A stretch of DNA of 64,000 nt from CAIKMD01 sp963729935 (lineage in GTDB: Bacteria; Pseudomonadota; Alphaproteobacteria; ATCC43930; CGMCC-115725). Below are positions 23,173-31,251 of the stretch, one piece after another. The translations under genes were made by a program, and so were the position numbers. The notes below the pieces were generated by a model. It was not told where the DNA came from. It worked only from the letters and a program-made list of their open reading frames with translations, and did not search any database. How positions within the stretch are numbered: the first letter of the stretch is position 1; every line of letters starts with the position of its first letter. The stretch covers positions 1,674,001 to 1,738,000 of the forward strand of contig CAVSPW010000002.1 in assembly GCA_963729935.1 (NCBI GenBank). Reading direction: 5' to 3'.

Positions 23173-24852
23173 TTACGACACAACGGGCAGCAGCAAATGG
23201 CTCGGGTGGTCCGCGTCGTGATGGAACGTGTCGGTCGCGCGCAAATGACCGAGATAGAATTGGCATTGCTGATCGAAGGCGGTCAGCTCGACGCGTATGC
23301 GGTGGGCCTTCTTGAAGATCCAGCAGGTCGGCCAGATCTCGATCTGGAAGGCATAGATCTTGCCGGGCTCGAGCGGCTCGACCTTGGTGTGGCTGTGATA
23401 GGGGCTGAGCTCGGTGCTGCGCGAGGAATCGAGCGCGCGATGCGATGCCTTGAGCCAGCCTTCGGTCACCAACTGCGCCGGCGGCGCGACATCCACCGTC
23501 TTGATCGCGGCGGCAAGCTCGAGCGACAGCGGTCCCTGGTCGTACATCTTCACCAGGAATTGAGTCTCGGCGGCGCTCGACGAGGCCCAAAGATTGAACA
23601 CGACGGGCCCCGTGACCTCGAAATCCTCGGCAATCGGATCGCTGGTGAAGGTGAGTATCTTGCGCGTGGTATGCGGCAATCCCGCCTTGCCCCGCACGGC
23701 GCTGCCGATGCCGGGAAAAGTCCATTCCGGATCGGGGTAAGTATAGCTCGTCGGCTTCACGTCTCCTTTCGGCTCGTCCCAAGATAATTTGCCATCATTC
23801 AAGGATTCGACCGCCCCGGACGGACCGGGCGCGATGTAGAGTTTGCGCGTCTTGGCGCGGTTCAGCGGCCATTCCTGTTCATCGCGATAGCCGCCGCCAT
23901 TGCGGATATAGAGGCGCACCGGCGGCTCCTTCATGATGCCGTTGTCGATGCCTTTGAGCCAATAATCGTACCAGCGGACGAGCTGCTCCTCCATTTTCGG
24001 GTCGAGGAAAAGCTTCTGCGGATCGCCGACATTGACCATGAGCTTCTTCGGCCCTTGCGCCTGAATGAAGCCTTGCAGATTGCCCAGCAGATGCGTGGTC
24101 GTTCCCGCCCAATTGCCGATCGAGAAGACCGGCACCTTGATCGCGGACAAGTCGAAGCGGCGCTCTTCCCAATATTCGTCGAAAGTCGGATGCTTCAACT
24201 GCTCGAGCAGGAAATCATAAGCCATGAAGTCGTCGCGCTGTGGCCGTTCGGGGTAATCGAGATACGCGCGATTGCGCACGCTGTTCGAGTACCAGTGATT
24301 CTGGAATCCGATATAGAAAATCCCGCCTTTGAAGCAGAAATGGCGATAGAGATCGTTGCACGCATCATAAGGCGCGCAGCAGGCAAGATGCGGCGGATTC
24401 TGCGCGGCGGCCGCCCATTGCACCATGCCGTAATAGGATTCACCGAACATGCCGACCTTGCCGGTCGACCAGGGCTGGACCGCGGCCCATTCGATCATGT
24501 CGTGGAGATCGGTCTGTTCCTCCTTGCAGAAAGGCTTGAACAAACCCTCGGATTTGCCGGTGCCGCGCACATCGGCGTGGACATAGGCGTAGCCGCGGCT
24601 GACCCATTTCGCGATGTTGCCGGTTTCGCGATAACGGAAGACGCTCATGGTCGGGAGATAGATCGCGTCCTTCAAATAGGGCGCGACGGCATAGAGCACC
24701 GGATATTTTCCCGGCGACTTTGGGCGATAGACATCGCAAGCGAGGCGCACGCCATCGCGCATCGTCACCATGATATCTCGATCGACCATGGCCTCCGGGC
24801 CCAAGGGGCCATCGCCCAGCACGATGGTTGAGCCGCCCGAACTTTCGCTCAT
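23173..24852 (-). CDS. CocE/NonD-family (peptidase S15) hydrolase
   Basis: This alpha/beta hydrolase of 559 aa is related to cocaine esterase and X-Pro dipeptidyl peptidases. The nucleophile is Ser139 in GMFGESYYGM. The preceding DGVRLACDVYRPKSPGKYPV and ADVRGTGKSEG are family hallmarks. The C-terminal jelly-roll domain (about residues 390-559) has KILTFTSDPIAEDFEVTGPV and PYHSHTKVEPLEPGKIYAFQ. No signal peptide is seen. GGGAGGAATTG precedes the ATG at 24852, which fixes the start. The substrate is unknown; esters or amides are likely. Confidence 0.92.
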   Translation of the reverse strand: MSESSGGSTIVLGDGPLGPEAMVDRDIMVTMRDGVRLACDVYRPKSPGKYPVLYAVAPYLKDAIYLPTMSVFRYRETGNIAKWVSRGYAYVHADVRGTGKSEGLFKPFCKEEQTDLHDMIEWAAVQPWSTGKVGMFGESYYGMVQWAAAAQNPPHLACCAPYDACNDLYRHFCFKGGIFYIGFQNHWYSNSVRNRAYLDYPERPQRDDFMAYDFLLEQLKHPTFDEYWEERRFDLSAIKVPVFSIGNWAGTTTHLLGNLQGFIQAQGPKKLMVNVGDPQKLFLDPKMEEQLVRWYDYWLKGIDNGIMKEPPVRLYIRNGGGYRDEQEWPLNRAKTRKLYIAPGPSGAVESLNDGKLSWDEPKGDVKPTSYTYPDPEWTFPGIGSAVRGKAGLPHTTRKILTFTSDPIAEDFEVTGPVVFNLWASSSAAETQFLVKMYDQGPLSLELAAAIKTVDVAPPAQLVTEGWLKASHRALDSSRSTELSPYHSHTKVEPLEPGKIYAFQIEIWPTCWIFKKAHRIRVELTAFDQQCQFYLGHLRATDTFHHDADHPSHLLLPVVS

Positions 24853-25012
24853 CAATTCCTCCCGCTTACCGCATGCGCACCGAACTTGGGCTCGGGGTCG
24901 TTACCCTGCTCCCCGGGCTTGTCGATGGCAGATCCATCAAAACTGCCGGCTCGCCTTTTTTTTAGGATACCCTGATTCGACGCTTATGGGATCGCAACAA
25001 TAATTATGACGA

Positions 25013-25026
25013 TTGACTTAGATCAA
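25013..25026. promoter_or_regulatory. FNR/FixK-type box TTGAC-TTAG-ATCAA
   Basis: The sequence fits the FNR/FixK/Anr consensus TTGAT-N4-ATCAA with one change. It is 77 bases upstream of the CBS-domain gene ATG, a workable promoter distance. This suggests activation under low oxygen. Confidence 0.6.
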
Positions 25027-25102
25027 TGCTCGCTTGGAGGAAAAATGTCTTCTTTGCTGTTTTTCGCCGCTGGTCCGCACGGATAAAAGAGGGACCGATT
25101 CG

Positions 25103-25522
25103 ATGCGAAAGATTTCCGATTTAATCCGGGACCGAAACCCTCTCATACTCTCGCCAAATGTGAGCGTTCGACGCGCGTGCCAACTCATGCGCGAGCACCG
25201 GACAGGCGCGGCGCTCGTCGCTTCGGACGACAAGGAACTCAAAGGCATCTTCACGCGGGGTGACGCCGTCAATCGGGTTTTGGCCGAGGGAAAAAGCGCA
25301 ACCAAGACGACAGTGGGTCAAGTCATGACCGCGGCGCTTCGCACCATCTCGCCGGCCACAACGGCGATCGAGGCTCTTCGCATCATGGATGATTGCGGCT
25401 GTCGCCATTTGCCGGTGACCCGCGAGGGCAAGATCTTGGGCGTGATTTTTCGCGGCGATTTCAGGGGTGCGGAGCTGGATCTCATTGAAGAAGAGGCCGA
25501 AGTCTGGCAACGGATACGATGA
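25103..25522 (+). CDS. Tandem CBS-domain protein
   Basis: This 139-residue protein consists of two CBS domains only: residues 8-62 (ILSPNVSVRRACQLMREHRT, then GAALVASDDKELKGIFTRGD) and 75-130 (VMTAALRTISPATTAIEALR, then CRHLPVTREGKILGVIFRGD). Such stand-alone proteins bind adenine nucleotides and often act as energy or stress sensors. I placed the start at 25103 after AGAGGGA. The FNR-type box upstream suggests induction at low oxygen, like the neighbouring hemN and universal stress genes. Confidence 0.88.
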   Translation: MRKISDLIRDRNPLILSPNVSVRRACQLMREHRTGAALVASDDKELKGIFTRGDAVNRVLAEGKSATKTTVGQVMTAALRTISPATTAIEALRIMDDCGCRHLPVTREGKILGVIFRGDFRGAELDLIEEEAEVWQRIR

Positions 25523-25740
25523 GAATACGCTAACCTGGCGATCTGAACTCCGAGCGTGATCGGCACTCAAGATTTCCGGCGCCAAGAGGCTGCGCCTGTT
25601 CTGGTGATGCCGGGCCAGTGTCTCCCGCTGCGCAAGCGCGGGCCCGCGGTACATGCGAAGCGACGTGCCCGGCACTCGATTCACCAAAAGGGGCCGACAT
25701 CGGCCCGCAGGGTCACGTTCCCGCCGGTCCGGCCGGCGGT

Positions 25741-27120
25741 TCAAATCGCGCGCGCTGCGCCGATGCTGCCGTGGTCGAGGTATTTATCGAAGATGGCGCA
25801 TACCGAGCGAACGAGGGGCCGATCGTGCTCGGCAACGCCGAGGCGCCAACCTTCGCGCCAGCCGAGCCCGCTCGCGGCCATCGCATCGATGCGGGCACAT
25901 TCGGGCGCGAATGCTTCAGGATCGACGCCTCGCCGGCTGCATTCGAGATGAAGATCGACGCTCAAATCGCACATCAGGCGCTCGATGATCGCGCGACGCA
26001 GCCGATCATCGTCGCTGAGCGCTCGGCCGCGACGCGCGGCGAAGCGGCCCGCGGCGATGCTGGCGCGCCAACCCGCGATCGTGGCATCGTTTTGGATGTA
26101 GCCTTGCGGGAAGGCGCCAATCGCTGACGCACCGAAACCGATCAGGAGCGGCGCGTCATCCGTGGTGTAACCCTGAAAATTGCGGTGAAGCGTGCCGTTT
26201 GCCGCCGCCAGAGCCAATGGATCTTCGGGCCGAGCGAAATGATCGATGCCGATCCGGCAATAGCCCCGGCCCGCGAGCTGGTCGCTCGCTGCCGTGTACA
26301 GCGCGGCCCGCGTCTGCGCATCCGGCAGCGCCTCTTCGGCTATGCGGCGCTGATGGGGTTTCATCCAGGGCACATGGGCGTAGCCGAAGAGCGCGATCCG
26401 GTCGGGCGCGAGCGAGACGACCTGGCTGATCGTCTTATCGATGCTCCCGAGCGTCTGATAGGGAAGGCCGTAGATGAGATCGGTGTTGATGCGCCTGATA
26501 CCATGGTCGCGGAGCAGCTCGACCGCCGACGCCGTCATTTCGTAGGGCTGGCGACGATTGAGCGCCAACTGGACGCGGGGATCGAGATCCTGAACACCGA
26601 TGCTGGCGCGCTTGATGCCGCAGCCCGCCAGCGCGCCAATCTTCTCGGCATCGAGCGTTCGCGGATCGAGCTCGGCGGCGATTTCGGCCTCCTGATCCAA
26701 CTCGAATCGTTCGGCGATCCGCGCGGAAACCTGTTGCAAATCTTCGCCGGACATCATGTTGGGCGTGCCGCCGCCCCAATGGATGTGGGACACGTGCGGG
26801 CGAAAAGGGATGGCAGCGGCGACCATATCGATCTCGCGAGCCAGCAGCGCCGCATAATTGGCGATCGGCGCATAGCTCTTGGCCACCGTGGTATGGCAGC
26901 CGCAATACCAGCACATTGCCGCACAGAACGGTACATGTAGGTAAAGCGAGATCGTCGCTCCGGGCTCGATCGCCTCGAGCCACTGGCGATAAGCCGCCGC
27001 ACCGACACCGTCGTGAAAATTCGGCGCCGTCGGATAGCTCGTGTAGCGGGGCAAGCGGGGCTCAACGGTGGAGGTAAGCCCCTGACGTCGCGAGATTTCG
27101 ACTCGGGTCGAGCCGCTCAT
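25741..27120 (-). CDS. hemN: Oxygen-independent coproporphyrinogen III dehydrogenase
   Basis: This radical-SAM enzyme (459 aa) converts coproporphyrinogen III to protoporphyrinogen IX without oxygen. The iron-sulfur cysteines are C66, C70 and C73 in CAAMCWYCGC. YLHVPFC, HWGGGTPNMM and GFGASAIGAFPQGYIQN are conserved family segments, and the C-terminal HemN domain is complete. I used the ATG at 27120 (MSGSTRVEIS); a TTG at 27150 is possible, and neither has a clear ribosome-binding site. It complements hemE, hemH and hemJ at 57-59 kb. Confidence 0.95.
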   Translation of the reverse strand: MSGSTRVEISRRQGLTSTVEPRLPRYTSYPTAPNFHDGVGAAAYRQWLEAIEPGATISLYLHVPFCAAMCWYCGCHTTVAKSYAPIANYAALLAREIDMVAAAIPFRPHVSHIHWGGGTPNMMSGEDLQQVSARIAERFELDQEAEIAAELDPRTLDAEKIGALAGCGIKRASIGVQDLDPRVQLALNRRQPYEMTASAVELLRDHGIRRINTDLIYGLPYQTLGSIDKTISQVVSLAPDRIALFGYAHVPWMKPHQRRIAEEALPDAQTRAALYTAASDQLAGRGYCRIGIDHFARPEDPLALAAANGTLHRNFQGYTTDDAPLLIGFGASAIGAFPQGYIQNDATIAGWRASIAAGRFAARRGRALSDDDRLRRAIIERLMCDLSVDLHLECSRRGVDPEAFAPECARIDAMAASGLGWREGWRLGVAEHDRPLVRSVCAIFDKYLDHGSIGAARAI

Positions 27121-27370
27121 CGTGCCACGCGCGACCGGCGGTGCCGGCAAGTGCCAAGAAGCAAACTCACGAGGCCCCCCTCAAGAGGCGGATCTTGTCC
27201 GCTTTGCCGGAAACCCCGTCGAACAGCGCGGCGTCAGCGGAGGCTTTCGCGATGATCAATGATCCCCACTTCAATTCCAGGCCTATGCGAACGCGTGTCG
27301 AATTGAAATCGCCTGGGCCGCGATGGCCTTGTGCGGCGCCTGAGATTACGGGTCAAACCGCCATCAGATC

Positions 27371-28243
27371 TCAATGCGACATCAGCACCGGCATTGTCAT
27401 GTGCTGCAGCACGGCGCGGGTGACGCCGCCAAGGATCAATTCGCGCGTTCGCGAATGGCCGTATCCGCCCATCACGATCAGGTCGCAACCGAGGTCCGCC
27501 GCCCGCGACAAGATCAGCGCGCCGGGCTCGATATCGCCGGACGAGAGATATGAAGCATCCGCGCGAATGCCGCAGCGGGCGAGGTGGCGGGCCAAACTCG
27601 TGGCCGACTCGTCCTCATCGCTTTTGGCGGCCCGCGGCGGGCCGACCGAGACCACCGTCACCGCCTCCGCAGACCGAAGCAGCGGCATCGCATCGCCTAC
27701 GGCGCGCGCAGCCTCGCGGGTTTCGCTCCAGGCCACCAGCACATTCTTCCCGACCGTTTCGATGCGGCCGGCACAGGGCACGATCAACACTGGTCGACCA
27801 CAATTCATCATCACCGTCTCAGGGAGCCTTGCCAGCGTGTCGAAGAGCGGGTGATCGGGATCGGCTTGGCCGAGAATCACGAGATCGGCATAGCGCGCCC
27901 GCTCGGTAACCAGGGTGACGGCGTCATTGGCTTTCTCGGGGCAGATCCGCCAGTCTCCGGTGAGGCCCGCACGCTTGATCTCGGCGTGAAAAGAAGCCTC
28001 GATATGTGCCGCGTCGATGAAAGCGGTGTCCCGTTCCCTCACATATGTCGTCCGCAATAGATCGCTCGTGACGTAGGCCCCTCCGGCGAGATTTCGAAGC
28101 GGAGGAGGAACCTGCGGCAGCTCGAATCCGTAAAGACCGACAAGATGGGCCTTGTTCTGACGCGCGATCGAGAGCGCGAGATGCAACCGCGTCTCGTGGC
28201 CGCGGTGATTATCGATGTGGAGGAGAATATCCTTGAATCCCAT
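27371..28243 (-). CDS. Universal stress protein (tandem UspA domains)
   Basis: This 290-residue protein has two Usp domains. The second is better conserved and ends with LIVMGGYGHSRTRELILGGV, carrying the ATP-binding glycine pattern, then TRAVLQHMTMPVLMSH. The first (MGFKDILLHIDNHRGHETRL; ADLVILGQADPDHPLFD) is degenerate in its glycine loop. I chose the ATG at 28243, preceded by GGGGGAGGAG. An FNR-type box lies 116 bases upstream. Usp proteins of this size are often induced in microaerobic or stationary cells. Confidence 0.9.
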   Translation of the reverse strand: MGFKDILLHIDNHRGHETRLHLALSIARQNKAHLVGLYGFELPQVPPPLRNLAGGAYVTSDLLRTTYVRERDTAFIDAAHIEASFHAEIKRAGLTGDWRICPEKANDAVTLVTERARYADLVILGQADPDHPLFDTLARLPETVMMNCGRPVLIVPCAGRIETVGKNVLVAWSETREAARAVGDAMPLLRSAEAVTVVSVGPPRAAKSDEDESATSLARHLARCGIRADASYLSSGDIEPGALILSRAADLGCDLIVMGGYGHSRTRELILGGVTRAVLQHMTMPVLMSH

Positions 28244-28358
28244 CGTTCGCTCCTCCCCCGGACGTCGTGAGACGGCTCCGGCGGCATTGTCTTTCACCGA
28301 CATCGTGCACACAAATCAGCGATCAATTTTCAACCTATCAGATAGCGTCGGCCGAACA

Positions 28359-28372
28359 TTGATCTGGATCAC
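28359..28372. promoter_or_regulatory. FNR/FixK-type box TTGAT-CTGG-ATCAC
   Basis: The left half is a perfect match and the right half differs in the last base. It lies 116 bases upstream of the universal stress gene start on the minus strand. Confidence 0.55.
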
Positions 28373-28564
28373 TTTCCGGTAACTGGCCCGCATCGGGATC
28401 CTGGATGGTCACCTGTCTGAGGCGCACCGCCTCATGCACTTCGCCTCGATCCCAATCGAGGGCTTACGTGATCATCGCGTCGATGCGGGAGAGCTTGAGC
28501 ACCTGGCCGCGGCTGTCGCGCCGCCCTGCGAGGGTCTGTCGTTATCGCCCTCTCCAAAAGCGGC

Positions 28565-28578
28565 TTGATCTATATCAT
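28565..28578. promoter_or_regulatory. FNR/FixK-like box TTGAT-CTAT-ATCAT
   Basis: This has one mismatch to TTGAT-N4-ATCAA. It lies 159 bases upstream of the small ORF at 28737 and 347 bases upstream of csp copy 2. Confidence 0.45.
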
Positions 28579-28736
28579 GGCCTTCGCTGCCGGATGGCCG
28601 ATCCTTTCCCAGAAGAAGGAAGGAATGTGGTTCTGAGCGCGGCCGGTCACGGGCTAGGATTATCGCCTCAAGCTAAGCCGAGCCAAGGGATGGTTCCTTG
28701 CGATGGCAATAATCTTGGGTTCGAGGGGAGGTTTTG

Positions 28737-28844
28737 ATGGCGAAACGCGACCGCTGGGGAGGCCCGAATGCCGTCGTTGCAATATTGGGCCAACTGCTCG
28801 AAACTGCGAAGCCAATCTTTCAGGCGTGCGCACCAGATAAATGA
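28737..28844 (+). CDS. Small ORF (35 aa) with a strong ribosome-binding site
   Basis: A near-perfect GGGGAGGTTTTG precedes the ATG. The product opens MAKRDRWGGPNAVVAILGQL and ends in QACAPDK. It is basic at the start with a hydrophobic helix after residue 12, so it could be a small membrane-associated peptide. An FNR-like box lies upstream, and csp copy 2 follows 80 bases later. It was recognised only by its ribosome-binding site and composition. Confidence 0.5.
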   Translation: MAKRDRWGGPNAVVAILGQLLETAKPIFQACAPDK

Positions 28845-28924
28845 TGTGGCGTTGGAGCGTTCGGGACCTCTAGATTGGCAACCCGATGGGCTCGCTTTGG
28901 GCCCGGATCGAATGGAGGTAAATC

Positions 28925-29134
28925 TTGGCTATCGGCACCGTCAAATGGTTTAACGCGCAAAAAGGCTTTGGCTTCATCCAGCCAGAAGCTGGTGGCCCGG
29001 ATGTGTTCGTGCACATTTCGGCGGTCGAACGCGCCGGGTTGGGCACGCTGCAGGAGGGACAGAAGATCTCCTATGAGGAGCAGCGCGACGCCAAGCGGGG
29101 CAAGTCTTCAGCGGAAAATCTGAAAAAAGTCTGA
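28925..29134 (+). CDS. Cold-shock protein, CspA family (copy 2)
   Basis: This 69-residue cold-shock domain has intact RNP motifs KGFGFIQPEA and DVFVHISAVE. The start is a TTG at 28925, placed seven bases after a perfect GGAGG. The TTG start is a difference from the other two copies, which use ATG, and may lower its translation. The C-terminal region (YEEQRDAKRGKSSAENLKKV) is more charged than in copies 1 and 3. A hairpin follows the stop. Confidence 0.93.
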   Translation: MAIGTVKWFNAQKGFGFIQPEAGGPDVFVHISAVERAGLGTLQEGQKISYEEQRDAKRGKSSAENLKKV

Positions 29135-29137
29135 GCC

Positions 29138-29157
29138 CCGCGGACTGAGATCCGCGG
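29138..29157 (+). terminator. Hairpin directly after csp copy 2
   Basis: CCGCGGA (29138-29144), loop CTGAGA and TCCGCGG (29151-29157) form a perfect 7-bp stem just after the stop. There is no T-run, so termination is possible but unproven. Confidence 0.45.
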
Positions 29158-29653
29158 CCGCGCATCGGCGCGCCGGCTCTCGCCTTTGGGTCGGTTCGCG
29201 CCCATGGCAACAAGCGCGGCGATGCCGGTGGCTCCAATAATGCAAGGACGATCAGCGGCGCCGCATCACGCCAAGCGTGACACGCGCGCTGATCGATCTT
29301 CTCGCCAACCGGGGGCTTATCCTCAGCGACATCCGCCGGTCTAGGATCAATCCTGAGTCGATGCTGGGGGATTCTTATCGTCAGCGAAGACGATGGCGTC
29401 TCTTCGACCATAAGCTGCGCCAAACTGCGCGGCGCGTCGCGGGTCCGCAATCCTGCGCGCTGTCGACGATTTCCGTCGGATTCCGGGTCCGGCCCCCGCG
29501 GCGGTTTCCCTGGTATCCCTTTGCCGGATTCGGTGATCGACGCCCGGCATCGCCGTTAGATCGTCCTCGACCCGTATCCGCCAATTCACTAGTTTCCTCA
29601 CGGGCCGGCCTGATAAATTCGTTCGACCGCGGCGGCTCCACGGGAGAGCGGCG
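29158..29653. other. Gene-free stretch
   Basis: I see no supported gene in these 496 bases on either strand. Open frames here lack ribosome-binding sites. It should hold the promoter for the flavin monooxygenase gene. Confidence 0.4.
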
Positions 29654-31021
29654 ATGCCAGAGGGCAAGCGCAGGGACCAACTCAAATTCGCCGTCTTCAT
29701 GTCGGGGGATTCGAACTACCACCTCGCGGGGTGGAGGCTCCCCGAGGCCTATGCCGATGCCGGGATGAAGCTCGAACGCTGGATCGAATTCGCCCGGACC
29801 ATGGAGCGCGGCAAGCTCGATATGTTGTTCATCGCCGACAGCATCGGCACATCCGGCGCCGACAATTTGGAAGCGACGAGCCATAATCCGCATCTCGACC
29901 GGTTCGAGCCTTTCACCGTTCTTTCGGCGCTTGCGGCCGTCACCAGCCGTATCGGATTGGCCGCGACCTGCCACACGACCTATAACGAGCCCTATCACGT
30001 GGCGCGCAAATTTGCCTCGCTCGACCACCTGAGCAGCGGCCGGGCGGGCTGGAACTTCGTGACCGGCGCCAACGCGGAGGACGCGCTCAACTTCAGCCGA
30101 GAGACGCATACGGCGCATGGCGACCGCTACGACATCGCCGAGGAATTTGCCGACGTCGTGCGCGGCCTTTGGGACAGCTACGAAGACGATGCGTTTCTCC
30201 GAGACAAGAAATCGGGCATCTATGTCGATACCTCGAAACTTCACATCCTGAACCACAAGGGCAAGTATTTTCAGGTCAAGGGTCCCTTGAGCCTCGCCCG
30301 CCCGCCGCAGGGTCATCCCATCCTGATCCAGGCGGGGAAGTCCGAGCCGGCGAAAGAAGTCTCGGCCCGGGTCGCCGATGCCGTCTTCACCTCGCAAGCG
30401 ACGCTCGAAGACGCGCAGGCTTTCTATGCGGACGTTAAAGGCCGCTTGGCCAAGTTCGGTCGCGCGCCCGACGACCTCAAGATCCTGCCGGGCGTCGCGA
30501 TCTTTACCGGGCGCACCGCCGAGGAGGCGGAAGAGAAGTACCAGCAGCTTGCGTCGCTGCTCAGTCCGGCGGCCGCATTGCAGCTTCTGAAGGAGCGGAT
30601 GGGTGGCGTCGACCTCGCGGCCTATCCGTTCGACGGGCCGATGCCGGATCTTCAAGGCAACAACAACCGCATGAGCAATCCGCCCGCGCTCGTGAAACTC
30701 GCCCGGCGCGAGAATCTGACGATTCGCGGCCTCGCCATGCGCTTTGCCGCCGCGCGTGGTCATTTCATGGTCCGCGGCACGCCCGCGCAGGTCGCCGATC
30801 AGCTCGAGGAATGGTTTTTGAGGCGTGCCGCCGACGGTTTTATCTTCCTTCCGGTCTATCTACCGGGCGCGCTCGACGATTTCGTCGACCACGTCATTCC
30901 GGAATTGCAACGCCGCGGCCTGTTCCGCACCGAATACGAAGGCCGCACGCTGCGCGAGAATCTGGGTGTTCCCCGGCCGAGAAATCAGTTCGCGCAACCC
31001 GCCCGCCAAGCAACCGCGTGA
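29654..31021 (+). CDS. LLM-class FMN-dependent monooxygenase (NtaA/SnaA/DszA family)
   Basis: This 455-residue bacterial-luciferase-like protein has the TIM-barrel motifs of the NtaA/DszA group. These are FAVFMSGDSNYHLAGWRLPE, LDMLFIADSIG, HLSSGRAGWNFVTGANAEDA and HPILIQAGKSEPAKEVSARV. Family members oxidise chelators, sulfonates or dibenzothiophene sulfone using FMNH2 from a separate reductase; no reductase gene is adjacent. GGGAGAGCGGCG precedes the ATG. The substrate is not predictable. Confidence 0.9.
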   Translation: MPEGKRRDQLKFAVFMSGDSNYHLAGWRLPEAYADAGMKLERWIEFARTMERGKLDMLFIADSIGTSGADNLEATSHNPHLDRFEPFTVLSALAAVTSRIGLAATCHTTYNEPYHVARKFASLDHLSSGRAGWNFVTGANAEDALNFSRETHTAHGDRYDIAEEFADVVRGLWDSYEDDAFLRDKKSGIYVDTSKLHILNHKGKYFQVKGPLSLARPPQGHPILIQAGKSEPAKEVSARVADAVFTSQATLEDAQAFYADVKGRLAKFGRAPDDLKILPGVAIFTGRTAEEAEEKYQQLASLLSPAAALQLLKERMGGVDLAAYPFDGPMPDLQGNNNRMSNPPALVKLARRENLTIRGLAMRFAAARGHFMVRGTPAQVADQLEEWFLRRAADGFIFLPVYLPGALDDFVDHVIPELQRRGLFRTEYEGRTLRENLGVPRPRNQFAQPARQATA

Positions 31022-31157
31022 AGGCCATGTCCGAGGCGGAAGCGGATCGGGGGTGGCAATCTTCGCAACTGAAAACCTATCCCTGGATCAAACGTTCCGG
31101 GGACGCATCGGCTCACCACACGATGATTTCAATAAATCAAAGGTTTATTGTTTAGAT

Positions 31158-31187
31158 GGCCCGCTTTGGGTGATGTTGAGGCGGGCC
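31158..31187 (+). terminator. Hairpin between the monooxygenase and kup genes
   Basis: GGCCCGC (31158-31164) and GCGGGCC (31181-31187) form a 7-bp stem with a 16-base loop, followed by CTTATT. It is a weak terminator candidate. A smaller AATAAA/TTTATT inverted repeat precedes it. Confidence 0.4.
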
Positions 31188-31251
31188 CTTATTGCGGCGA
31201 GCGGCGGAAAGGTCTAAACACGCCGCCATTTTGCTTGCGAGGAATGCCGAC

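Larger units (their letters stand above)
28244..28736. other. Intergenic stretch with two FNR-like boxes
   Basis: These 493 bases hold no convincing full-length gene. They contain the boxes at 28359 and 28565 and probably two divergent promoters: one for the universal stress gene, one for the small ORF at 28737. Confidence 0.45.

Noticed and set aside
25725..25755. GGTTCAAATC, resembling a tRNA T-arm
   Set aside because: No acceptor, D or anticodon stem can be formed around it, and it overlaps the end of hemN.
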